Shown: piece after piece, positions 1-5,500 of the stretch
How the letters are laid out: the number at the start of each line of letters is the position of its first letter
How positions within the stretch are numbered: position 1 is the stretch's first letter
Assembly: GCA_913055925.1 (NCBI GenBank)
Contig: CAJXLH010000174.1
Coordinates: 1 to 6,064 of the forward strand
From: an uncultured Maritalea sp.
Lineage (GTDB): Bacteria; Pseudomonadota; Alphaproteobacteria; Rhizobiales; Devosiaceae
Direction: 5' to 3'
Length of the DNA: 6,064 nucleotides
The notes under the pieces: generated by a model
The model's database searches: none
Seen by the model: the letters and a program-made list of their open reading frames with translations, nothing else
Told to the model about the DNA's origin: nothing
Made by a program: the position numbers and the translations under genes

Positions 1-2
1 CA

Positions 3-293
3 AATTATCTCTCTGGCACAAACTATCTCATTACGCCAGTGGTCGGCATCGTCCGTCCGTCGAGTGAATTCATCGCCAACCCAGATGAAGTGGCGAGCTT
101 TTTTGAAGTGCCGCTGCCGCATCTCATCCCTGACCGCCATTATTCTAAAATTCGGTTCGTTCGTGGTGATGAGGCGAAGCGCGAAACGTGGCGGATAGAT
201 TATGAAGAGCGTGCGATTTGGGGCATCACAGCATCCATGACACGCATGTTTAGACAGACCGCACTCGCCCAGGAACATTCAGAAAATGCATAA
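3..293 (+). CDS. Nudix hydrolase, CoA pyrophosphatase type (3' part only)
   Basis: The reading frame is open from the left edge, so only the C-terminal 96 or so residues are seen and the true start lies outside the window. The Nudix box itself would lie upstream, so the catalytic residues cannot be checked. Assignment rests on the C-terminal pattern typical of the CoA pyrophosphatase branch: a strand reading YLITPVVGIVRP, then NPDEVASFFEVPLPHL, then a near-terminal IWGITASMTRMF. Enzymes of this branch cleave the pyrophosphate of CoA or its derivatives to give 3',5'-ADP and 4'-phosphopantetheine in the cytoplasm. The last codons overlap the start of the downstream cca gene by 8 bases, so the two are probably co-transcribed and translationally coupled. 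A Nudix gene directly before cca is a familiar arrangement in Rhizobiales. A different Nudix specificity cannot be excluded. Confidence 0.85.
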   Translation, partial: NYLSGTNYLITPVVGIVRPSSEFIANPDEVASFFEVPLPHLIPDRHYSKIRFVRGDEAKRETWRIDYEERAIWGITASMTRMFRQTALAQEHSENA

Positions 294-1542
294 AGATGAA
301 GCGCTCGCGCAATTGCGTGATGCGGCATGGCTGAAACGCCCCGCTGTTGTTCAGGTTTTTGAACTGCTTGATGGTAGCGAGGGCAAAACCAAAGCGGTTG
401 GGGGCATTGTTCGCAACACCCTAATGGGTGACGCATCTGGCGATGTTGATATGGCGACAATGTTTTTGCCTGCGGAAGTCACTGCAAGGGCAGAAGCGGC
501 GAATGTCAAAGCCATTCCAACGGGCATCCAACATGGCACTGTGACGCTTGTGATCGACGGCGAGGCTTTTGAAGTCACCAGTTTGCGTAAAGATGTCAAA
601 ACCGATGGTCGACATGCTGAAGTGGAGTTTGGCGGCGATTGGGAGAGCGATGCGCGACGTCGCGATTTCACGTTTAATGCGCTCTATGTGGGACCAGACG
701 GCGAGTTGCTTGATCCACTTGGTGGTTTGGAAGACTGCCTGAGCAAAAATGTGCGCTATATTGGCGATGCCAAAAAGCGCAATAAAGAAGATTTTTTGCG
801 CATTTTGCGGTTCTATCGCTTCTTTGCCTTTTATGGCTCAGGGCGGCCGGATGCCGAAGGGTTGAAGGCTAGTGTCGCGCAGAAATCCAAACTGGATCAG
901 TTGTCAGCGGAGCGTATTTGGCAAGAGTTGAAGAAACTCCTTTCCGCACCGGACCCTTCGCGCGCACTTTTGTGGATGCGCACAACGGGTGTCTTGGCAA
1001 CGATTTTGCCGGAAGGTGAAAAATGGGGGATCGATGCGATCCATGGTTTGATATCGGCCGAACGAGATCTGGGTTGGTCGCCTGACCCGATGTTGCGACT
1101 CATGTCGATTTTACCGCCAATGCCAGAAAAGCTGACTGAGCTTGGCAAACGTCTTCGTTTGTCGAATGCCGAGATTGATCAGCTGCAAAAATGGGCGATG
1201 GTGGAGCAAATCGACCCAGCTAATCCAGACATGGATTTCAAAGCATCGCTTTATTGGGGTGACCAGTCGACTACCGTTTCAGCTTTGAAACTGTCGCTTG
1301 CCAATATGCGCCAAAAAGCGCCCGAAAGCGTTGAGGCGATGCAAAAAGCGGCGGGTTATGCGCGTCTGTTGCAAATTGCTGAGGAGTGGCAACAGCCCGT
1401 GTTTCCGATTTCAGGCAAAGACTTGCTTGAAGCCGGCGCCGCGCCGGGACCGGAACTAGGTGAGGCGCTTAAGGCGCTCGAAGAGCGTTGGGTTAAGAGT
1501 GGGTTTTCACTAACGAGAGAGAAGTTGCTTGGCCTGGAATAG
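286..1542 (+). CDS. cca: CCA tRNA nucleotidyltransferase (poly(A) polymerase superfamily)
   Basis: 418 residues, a usual length for the HD-less alphaproteobacterial form. It adds or repairs the 3'-terminal CCA of tRNAs using CTP and ATP in the cytoplasm. The nucleotidyltransferase head shows GGIVRNTL (residues 39-46) followed by the metal-binding DVD (Asp53, Asp55). RRDFTFNA (125-132) is the sugar-selecting and conserved RRD motif, and EDFLRILRFYRFFA (168-181) is the base-recognition helix. SAERIWQEL (207-215) is the usual neck motif. The C-terminal part is helical and carries no HD phosphohydrolase motif. The ATG start lies within the last codons of the Nudix gene, giving an 8-base overlap. 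That position places the first motif at the usual distance from the N-terminus. A poly(A) polymerase (PcnB) role is formally possible from the shared fold, but the length and motif set favour a CCA-adding enzyme. Confidence 0.95.
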   Translation: MHKDEALAQLRDAAWLKRPAVVQVFELLDGSEGKTKAVGGIVRNTLMGDASGDVDMATMFLPAEVTARAEAANVKAIPTGIQHGTVTLVIDGEAFEVTSLRKDVKTDGRHAEVEFGGDWESDARRRDFTFNALYVGPDGELLDPLGGLEDCLSKNVRYIGDAKKRNKEDFLRILRFYRFFAFYGSGRPDAEGLKASVAQKSKLDQLSAERIWQELKKLLSAPDPSRALLWMRTTGVLATILPEGEKWGIDAIHGLISAERDLGWSPDPMLRLMSILPPMPEKLTELGKRLRLSNAEIDQLQKWAMVEQIDPANPDMDFKASLYWGDQSTTVSALKLSLANMRQKAPESVEAMQKAAGYARLLQIAEEWQQPVFPISGKDLLEAGAAPGPELGEALKALEERWVKSGFSLTREKLLGLE

Positions 1543-1876
1543 GAGTAATCGGGTTACGCTCAGAAAACGTGTGTTTGCATGGATTGCACTAGTAGTATTT
1601 GTAAGCTTCTTTGTGGTGTTGCCCGCCTTCCAGAATCCTAAGTTTGATGGCTTTGTCGTTGGGACCGTCGTTAATATTCGGCCGAGCAGTGGATTGTTGT
1701 TTCGTTCGCCTAGACTGCATATTGATCTCAAAGATGGGGGCTACATCTTTGTTTCAAACACAGAGGGCAGACATCCGAGCAAAGGCGAACAGATTTGTCT
1801 GGAGAAATTTGTTAGATCTAGTTTGTTCAACTCGGTGTTTTATCGACACGCAGCAAAAGACAAGTGCGAACCCTAA
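1529..1876 (+). CDS. Small membrane-anchored protein of unknown function
   Basis: I do not recognise a named family. The frame has a basic N-terminus (RSNRVTLRKR), one strong hydrophobic segment at about residues 15-34, and a soluble tail of roughly 80 residues rich in short beta-like stretches (FVVGTVVNI, PRLHIDLKDGGYIFV). The tail resembles a small OB- or SH3-like barrel placed outside the membrane (inference). Cys90 and Cys113 could pair in the periplasm. The start is uncertain. TTG at 1529 overlaps cca by 14 bases and has a purine-rich GAGAGAAG just upstream, while a GTG at 1571 would keep the membrane segment but has no good ribosome binding site. It is probably the last gene of the Nudix-cca transcript. 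Its stop overlaps the stop of the convergent - strand gene. The hydrophobic segment plus a regular amphipathic tail argue that it is a real protein. Confidence 0.65.
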   Translation: MAWNRSNRVTLRKRVFAWIALVVFVSFFVVLPAFQNPKFDGFVVGTVVNIRPSSGLLFRSPRLHIDLKDGGYIFVSNTEGRHPSKGEQICLEKFVRSSLFNSVFYRHAAKDKCEP

Positions 1877-2079
1877 ACTTTCTTCAACGCGCGCTGCGTT
1901 GCGATCTGTAAGATCATGGCATTTCGGTCGTATGACGCCTGAAATTGGCCGCCGTAGATTGAATCGATCATGGTTTGGGTTTGCTGCAAATCGCGCTGGA
2001 TGTGCTTTGCGCGAGACGCGCGCCACATCTGATTTGCTTTCCACAAAGGAACCCGGTTGCCATAAAGTTGTGCTTTCAT
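1873..2079 (-). CDS. Conserved-looking small protein, function unknown
   Basis: 68 residues from an ATG, starting 25 bases after the sigma-factor stop on the same strand. No signal peptide, membrane segment or cysteine is present. The sequence is basic and Gln/Arg-rich (WRASRAKHIQRDLQQTQTMID) and should form one or two amphipathic helices. Rhizobiales genomes carry similar short proteins with LW and RA-rich N-terminal segments (loose recall, not checked). The ribosome binding site is weak (TAGG very close to the ATG), so expression may depend on reading through from the sigma-factor gene. Its TAG stop (1873-1875) interlocks with the TAA of the convergent gene (1874-1876). Amino acid composition is that of a normal soluble protein and the competing + strand frame here looks like a shadow. 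Membership of the ECF42 operon is possible but unproven. Confidence 0.55.
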   Translation of the reverse strand: MKAQLYGNRVPLWKANQMWRASRAKHIQRDLQQTQTMIDSIYGGQFQASYDRNAMILQIATQRALKKV

Positions 2080-2104
2080 GGCCTAAATTATGGTTAGCAA
2101 AACC

Positions 2105-3358
2105 TTAATTTTTGGTTTCGGCGTTGCATTTTGCAACATCAAGTCGCTTTTGAAGCAAAAAGTCGATCTCGATCTCGTTTTTGGTCAATTCGATAGCGTG
2201 GGTGAGGTCATCATAGGCACTTTGAAAACTGCCTTGCCGTTGATGCAACTCGGCACGGGCGGCGTAAAAAGGCTGATAATTTTCAAGATGTGGCGCCAAT
2301 GCTTGCAGTTTGATCATCGCTTGATCGAGATTGCCCATATTTGCCTCGGCCATCGCGGCGTTCAGCAGGACAACAGGCGACGGGTCGAAAGCTGCCAGCG
2401 CGCCATAAAGCGCTGCGATTTGTTGCCAGTCCGTTTGTTCCCAACTCGGAGATCGGCTGTGCACGCCAGAAATGGCCGCCTGCAACTGATAAGGACCAAG
2501 TTGTGCAGCACGCAATTGTGTGGCGAGCAGTTCAGTTGCCTCTTCGATACTCGTTTGGTCCCATGCGCTTCGATCGTGATGCTCCAAAGAGATCATTTGT
2601 CCCTGAATGTTGGTGCGTGCCTTAGAGCGGGCATGGGTAAACTGCATAAGGGCGAGTAGTCCGCCATTTTCGGTTGTTGGATCGAGCGCGTAAAGCAGCT
2701 TGCCAAGTCGAATGGCTTCGTTCGCCAAATCGTCTCGCGTTAGGCTTTGCCCTTCAAAGGCAGAATAAGATTCGTTGAAAATCAGGTAGATGGTTTTTTG
2801 AACAGACCGCCGACGTACCTCGATTTGCTCGGCGCCCGGCACTTCGTAGGCGATGCCTGCCGTTTGAATTTTCTTCTTCGCGCGGGTGATCCGCTGCAAC
2901 ATCGCCGTTTCACTGGTCAAAAATGCGCGCGCGATCTCACGCACTGTTAGACCTCCGAGTGTGCGCAGCGTCAGTGCCAATTGCGCCTCGTCACTAAGGG
3001 CAGGGTGGCAGCAGGTGAAAATCAGCCGCAGCCGTTCGTCCGGAATTTCATAGTCGGTTTCTGCCATTTCATTTTTGTCCGCCTCTATGTCTGCAATTGC
3101 TTGCAGGGTGTCTTTGGCATTGTGGCGGCTTTCTTTTCGCAGCTTGTCGATTGCGCGGCGCTTGGCCGCCATGTGCAACCAGGCGGCGGGGTTTTGCGGT
3201 AGACCTTTTTCTGGCCAAACACGCATGGCTTCAGCCGCTGCGTCTTGCAGAGCGTCTTCGGCGCGATCAAAGTTGCCGAATTGCTTGATGAGGCTCGCCA
3301 ATATCCGACCCGAGCTTTGCCGAAGCGCCCGGGTCAGATGTTTTTCAATTTGGTCCAA
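2105..3358 (-). CDS. ECF RNA polymerase sigma factor, ECF42 type, with TPR-like C-terminal extension
   Basis: 417 residues, more than twice a minimal ECF sigma factor. Region 2 covers about residues 10-75 (RAEDALQDA at 32-40, NPAAWL at 56-61, KRRAIDKLRK at 66-75). Region 4 covers about 108-165, with CCHPAL at 116-121 and the helix-turn-helix LTVREIARAFLTSETAMLQR at 137-156. The remainder is the DUF6596/TPR-like extension: YLIFNESYSA (191-200), GPYQLQAAISGVH (288-300), TDWQQIAALY (309-318) and a last helical repeat near 365-395. This architecture with an adjacent DGPF protein defines ECF42. In this group the extension is thought to take the place of an anti-sigma factor, and none is seen here. 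The start is TTG at 3356-3358, one base after the YCII stop and with no clear Shine-Dalgarno, which suggests translational coupling. Expected to direct transcription from TGTCGA-type promoters, including its own. Its input signal is unknown. Confidence 0.93.
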   Translation of the reverse strand: MDQIEKHLTRALRQSSGRILASLIKQFGNFDRAEDALQDAAAEAMRVWPEKGLPQNPAAWLHMAAKRRAIDKLRKESRHNAKDTLQAIADIEADKNEMAETDYEIPDERLRLIFTCCHPALSDEAQLALTLRTLGGLTVREIARAFLTSETAMLQRITRAKKKIQTAGIAYEVPGAEQIEVRRRSVQKTIYLIFNESYSAFEGQSLTRDDLANEAIRLGKLLYALDPTTENGGLLALMQFTHARSKARTNIQGQMISLEHHDRSAWDQTSIEEATELLATQLRAAQLGPYQLQAAISGVHSRSPSWEQTDWQQIAALYGALAAFDPSPVVLLNAAMAEANMGNLDQAMIKLQALAPHLENYQPFYAARAELHQRQGSFQSAYDDLTHAIELTKNEIEIDFLLQKRLDVAKCNAETKN

Positions 3359-3359
3359 C

Positions 3360-3710
3360 TTAGTTGTCGAACACCATTACTGGGCGCACTTCAATTGTAC
3401 CGTATTTCGCGGTTGGGATTTTTGCTGCCCACTTTAACGCTTCATCCAAATCCTTGCACTCAAGTAAATAGTAGCCACCAAGCGTTTCTTTCGTTTCGGC
3501 GAAAGGACCGTCGGTTAGCGACGTTTCGCCATCACGAATGCGCACTGAGGTTGCTGTCGATACAGCTTCAAGCGCATCGCCGGCGACCATCACACCAGCG
3601 GCGCGTGCTTCTTCGCCGAATTTGTAATAGTCGGCCATGATTTGCTGCATGCCGCCTTCGTAATTCGCGTCTGAACCTTCAGCATTATAAATAAGAGCCA
3701 TGAATTGCAT
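3360..3710 (-). CDS. YCII-related DGPF-domain protein, ECF42 partner
   Basis: 116 residues with the full YCII/DGPF fold. The N-terminal strand is MQFMALIYN, the signature is DGPFAETKETLGGYYLL (67-83, DGPF at 67-70), a helix follows at DLDEALKWAAKIP, and the final strand contains EVRPV (107-111). Proteins of this family are small cytoplasmic dimeric alpha/beta-barrel proteins related to muconolactone isomerase-like domains. They are the usual neighbours and regulatory targets of ECF42 sigma factors, but their reaction is not established and I do not assign one. The ATG at 3708-3710 has a strong ribosome binding site (AAGGTGAG, five bases upstream), whereas the in-frame ATG three codons later is worse placed. 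The gene is first in its operon, behind the ECF42-like promoter, and its stop lies one base before the sigma-factor start. Confidence 0.93.
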   Translation of the reverse strand: MQFMALIYNAEGSDANYEGGMQQIMADYYKFGEEARAAGVMVAGDALEAVSTATSVRIRDGETSLTDGPFAETKETLGGYYLLECKDLDEALKWAAKIPTAKYGTIEVRPVMVFDN

Positions 3711-3715
3711 TGTTT

Positions 3716-3723
3716 CTCACCTT
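3716..3723 (-). promoter_or_regulatory. Ribosome binding site of the YCII/DGPF gene
   Basis: AAGGTGAG on the - strand, five bases before the ATG at 3710. It is the strongest Shine-Dalgarno on the - strand and fixes the first of two nearby ATG codons as the start. Confidence 0.8.
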
Positions 3724-3767
3724 GTTCCGTTAGATTTCGGGCGCGATTATTTGCGCCTATACCCTCT

Positions 3768-3795
3768 TGTCGAAGAAGATAGACAGGATTCGACA
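3768..3795. repeat. Inverted repeat TGTCGA-N16-TCGACA
   Basis: Six-base perfect arms at 3768-3773 and 3790-3795. Because the -10 tetranucleotide CGAC lies inside the complement of the -35 hexamer, the same 17-base-spaced promoter pattern can be read on both strands. The + strand version has its -35 at 3768-3773 and its -10 at 3791-3794, and points into the 3' end of hemF on the antisense strand. It could equally be an operator for a dimeric regulator. Confidence 0.7.
3769..3795 (-). promoter_or_regulatory. Candidate ECF42-dependent promoter of the YCII-sigma operon
   Basis: Read on the - strand, TGTCGA (3795-3790) is followed by a 17-base spacer and CGAC (3772-3769). This matches the ECF42 promoter pattern as I recall it from Streptomyces work: TGTCGA at -35 and CG(A/T)C at -10. 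Transcription should begin near 3760-3763, giving a leader of about 50 bases before the YCII start. The element lies in the 126-base gap between hemF and the YCII gene, exactly where an autoregulatory promoter is expected. The hexamer TGTCGA occurs elsewhere in the window (for example near 3365 and 5245), but I found no CGAC/CGTC at the matching distance there. Confidence 0.75.
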
Positions 3796-3805
3796 GGTCA
3801 GCGAA

Positions 3806-3822
3806 TTTTTTTTGAGAAAAAA
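3806..3822 (-). promoter_or_regulatory. A/T tract in UP-element position
   Basis: Eight T then GAG then six A on the + strand. Relative to the proposed - strand promoter this covers roughly -47 to -63, where the alpha subunit C-terminal domain of RNA polymerase binds A/T tracts. The run could also fold as a six-pair A-U hairpin, but that is too weak to call a hemF terminator. Confidence 0.3.
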
Positions 3823-3836
3823 CGTGAATGCTTGGC

Positions 3837-4724
3837 TTATGGCCACTTAACCGCAGGAGGCATGGAGGACAAAATACTCTCGACGTTGCCACCGGTTTTC
3901 AAGCCAAAAGTGGTGCCACGATCATAAAGTAAGTTGAATTCAACATATCGGCCGCGACGCACAAGCTGTTCTTCGCGATCAGCTTCGGTCCAATGGTTAT
4001 TGAAGTTGCGGCGCACCAGTTCGCAATAGATGTCTTTAAAGTGACGTCCTACATCTTGCGTGAACGCAAAATCCGCGTCCCAGTCACCCGAGTTGTGCCG
4101 GTCATAGAAGATGCCGCCTGTGCCACGCGGTTCGTCGCGGTGTGGCAGATAGAAATAGTCATCGCACCATTTCTTGTATTTTGGATAGTCTGCGCATTCG
4201 TGTTTGTCACAAGCCGACTTCATTGCCGCGTGAAAATCAATGGTGTCTTGATCTTCTTGGGTGCGGCGTCTGTCCAAGACAGGGGTAAGGTCGCCGCCGC
4301 CGCCAAACCACCAATCGGCGGTCGCCACCATGCGGGTGTTCATGTGAACTGCCGGTACGTTTGGATTTTGCATGTGCGCAATCAAGGAAATGCCGCTGGC
4401 CCAAAAGGCGCGAGACTTGTCTGTGCCAGGAATGGCTTTGGCAAATTCTTCGGAAAACTCGCCATGTACTGTTGAAATGTGGACGCCAACCTTTTCGAAA
4501 ACGCGGCCTTTCATGATCGACATTTCGCCGCCACCGCCTGGCTGACCCGTAACTTTGTCGGTGCGGTCCCAAGGCTTAAGCTCAAAATGACCTACCGACT
4601 GATCGCTCATCGGGCCTGTCAGTTCGTTTTCAAGCTCTTCAAAGTTAGTGCAAATTTGGTCGCGAAGGTCACGAAACCATGCGCTAGCAGTTTGCTTTTT
4701 TTCGTCGATGTCAAATGCACTCAT
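3837..4724 (-). CDS. hemF: Oxygen-dependent coproporphyrinogen III oxidase
   Basis: 295 residues from the ATG at 4724, the family's normal length. It converts coproporphyrinogen III to protoporphyrinogen IX by two O2-dependent oxidative decarboxylations in the cytoplasm, late in heme synthesis. Diagnostic stretches are GGGGEMSIMKG near residues 64-74, HMNTRM (127-132), WFGGGGDLTP (139-148) and the family signature YKKWCDDYFYLPHRDEPRG through GIFYD (183-208). The C-terminus has GRYVEFNLLYDRGTTFGLKTGG, also conserved. A TTG five codons upstream (4739) would extend the protein into trmL. I prefer the ATG because its ATGA overlap with the trmL stop is a standard coupling arrangement. No good Shine-Dalgarno precedes it. 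There is no convincing terminator in the 126 bases after the stop, so some read-through into the YCII operon is possible. Confidence 0.97.
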   Translation of the reverse strand: MSAFDIDEKKQTASAWFRDLRDQICTNFEELENELTGPMSDQSVGHFELKPWDRTDKVTGQPGGGGEMSIMKGRVFEKVGVHISTVHGEFSEEFAKAIPGTDKSRAFWASGISLIAHMQNPNVPAVHMNTRMVATADWWFGGGGDLTPVLDRRRTQEDQDTIDFHAAMKSACDKHECADYPKYKKWCDDYFYLPHRDEPRGTGGIFYDRHNSGDWDADFAFTQDVGRHFKDIYCELVRRNFNNHWTEADREEQLVRRGRYVEFNLLYDRGTTFGLKTGGNVESILSSMPPAVKWP

Positions 4725-5191
4725 GACAATTTGGCCCAATGGTTGGTTTGGTTCAGCGCTTCGCTTAGCACAAGCGATGCCGCTATGGCGACATTGATAG
4801 AGCGGGTATCTTGTCGCATTGGTATTCGTAAGTTGAGGTCGCTAATCTTCGCCACATCATCTGGCACGCCAGCGCTTTCTCGACCGACCATCAAGATGTC
4901 ATTTTGATCAAAGGTCGCCTCGGTATGCAAAATCGAACTTTTGGTTGTCAGCAAAACAAGGCGTTTTTCCTCGTTTAACCGCCAATCGTTGAAAGCATCA
5001 AAAGAATTGTGCTCTTTAAGATCAACCTGCTCAAGATAATCCATCCCCGCCCGTCGAAACGATTTTTGCGAGAACAAAAAGCCTGTCGGGTGGATCAAAT
5101 GCACTTGTAAGTCCAAGCACGCGCTGAGGCGCATCAAGGTTCCAGCGTTTTGCGGAATGTCTGGCTGGTAAAGTGCAAGCGAGATGGTCAC
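4721..5191 (-). CDS. trmL: tRNA (cytidine(34)/uridine(34)-2'-O)-methyltransferase, SPOUT family
   Basis: 156 residues, typical for TrmL. It methylates the ribose 2'-hydroxyl of the wobble nucleotide in certain leucine tRNAs using S-adenosylmethionine. The three SPOUT motifs are visible: PDIPQNAGTLMRL at residues 10-22, DILMVGRESAGVP in the second half, and the knot-forming LRIPMRQDTRSINVAIAASLVLSEAL near the C-terminus. The protein is SPOUT-only, with no added RNA-binding domain. The start is GTG at 5189-5191, giving MTISLALYQPDIPQNAG, a standard N-terminus. An AAGGGC about ten bases upstream is the only candidate ribosome binding site and it is mediocre. The TGA stop overlaps the hemF ATG by four bases (4721-4724), so the two form an operon. 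It is first in a transcript running away from petA. Confidence 0.95.
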   Translation of the reverse strand: MTISLALYQPDIPQNAGTLMRLSACLDLQVHLIHPTGFLFSQKSFRRAGMDYLEQVDLKEHNSFDAFNDWRLNEEKRLVLLTTKSSILHTEATFDQNDILMVGRESAGVPDDVAKISDLNLRIPMRQDTRSINVAIAASLVLSEALNQTNHWAKLS

Positions 5192-5300
5192 GATTGTGCG
5201 CCCTTATTGTTCGTTGGCTCTCAATGCTTGATTTTGGCGCGGTTTGTCGAGAGTTTTCTGCCCATCTTGGCGGCTTTGTCGCTTCATTTTTTGTCATTAC

Positions 5301-5318
5301 TTGGCCAAATTCGGTCAA
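5301..5318. repeat. Imperfect dyad in the divergent region
   Basis: TTGGCC and GGTCAA arms around AAATTC, with one mismatch between arms. The first eight bases (TTGGCCAA) are also a perfect palindrome. Its central place between two divergent operons would suit an operator. No regulator family can be assigned, and it is not an FNR or CRP half-site pair. Chance is possible at this size. Confidence 0.3.
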
Positions 5319-5341
5319 TCAGCGCAAATTTTTAGGGTATT

Positions 5342-5500
5342 GTGTCGCAGTTTTTGCTCCCCGAGCGCCCAAAGGCTGGACAAGCGCTTCTTAGAGTGCA
5401 AAAAGAACTCGGATTTCCGCTTCATCTGCATCAGATGGGGGTGATTCTGCTATCCGCTGGTAGGATAGTGGGAGCGGGGCGGATAAACGATCTTAGGTAG
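5342..5500 (+). CDS. Possible short open reading frame in the petA leader
   Basis: A GTG at 5342 opens 52 codons without a stop, ending at TAG 5498-5500, eleven bases before the petA start. AGGG at 5334-5337 lies four bases before the GTG. The predicted peptide begins VSQFLLPERPKAGQALLRVQ and ends GAGRINDLR. It has a mildly hydrophobic middle (MGVILLSAG) and resembles nothing I know. Its stop overlaps the petA Shine-Dalgarno, which would allow translational coupling. A run of this length is not rare by chance at this base composition, so it is a weak call. Confidence 0.22.
   Translation: MSQFLLPERPKAGQALLRVQKELGFPLHLHQMGVILLSAGRIVGAGRINDLR
5423..5437 (+). promoter_or_regulatory. Leader hairpin 1 before petA
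   Basis: CATCTG-CAT-CAGATG, a perfect six-pair stem with a three-base loop. No U-run follows (GGGG comes next), so it is not an intrinsic terminator. Confidence 0.35.
5450..5468 (+). promoter_or_regulatory. Leader hairpin 2 before petA
   Basis: CTATCC and GGATAG form a perfect six-pair stem with a seven-base loop (GCTGGTA). It starts twelve bases after hairpin 1 and is followed by a G-rich stretch rather than U residues. Together the pair may stabilise or process the petABC leader (inference). Confidence 0.35.

Noticed and set aside
2080..2104. GGTT-N5-AACC hairpin between the sigma-factor gene and the 68-codon gene
   Set aside because: Four pairs with no U-run, which is too weak for a terminator and within chance expectation.
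1611..2108. A 165-codon + strand frame spanning the end of the membrane-protein gene
   Set aside because: It runs out of frame through a gene with a clear membrane segment and opposite the 68-codon - strand gene. Its predicted protein looks like random translation.
2090..2659. A 189-codon + strand reading frame opposite the sigma-factor gene
   Set aside because: It is fully antisense to the well-supported ECF42 extension, its protein lacks recognisable motifs, and it is rich in Arg/Cys/Leu as expected for a mirrored frame.
3804..3823. Intrinsic terminator for hemF
   Set aside because: The only inverted repeat is six A-T pairs around GAG, with no GC stem. It would not be stable enough.
3993..4475. 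A 160-codon + strand frame
   Set aside because: Antisense to the conserved core of hemF, so its length is explained by hemF codon bias.
4725..4739. TTG at 4739 as the hemF start
   Set aside because: It adds five residues inside trmL, whereas the ATG at 4724 overlaps the trmL stop in the common ATGA form and fits family N-termini.
5173..5394. Hydrophobic + strand frame between trmL and petA
   Set aside because: It overlaps the trmL 5' end antisense, has no ribosome binding site and ends in low-quality sequence. The hydrophobic look comes from T-rich DNA.
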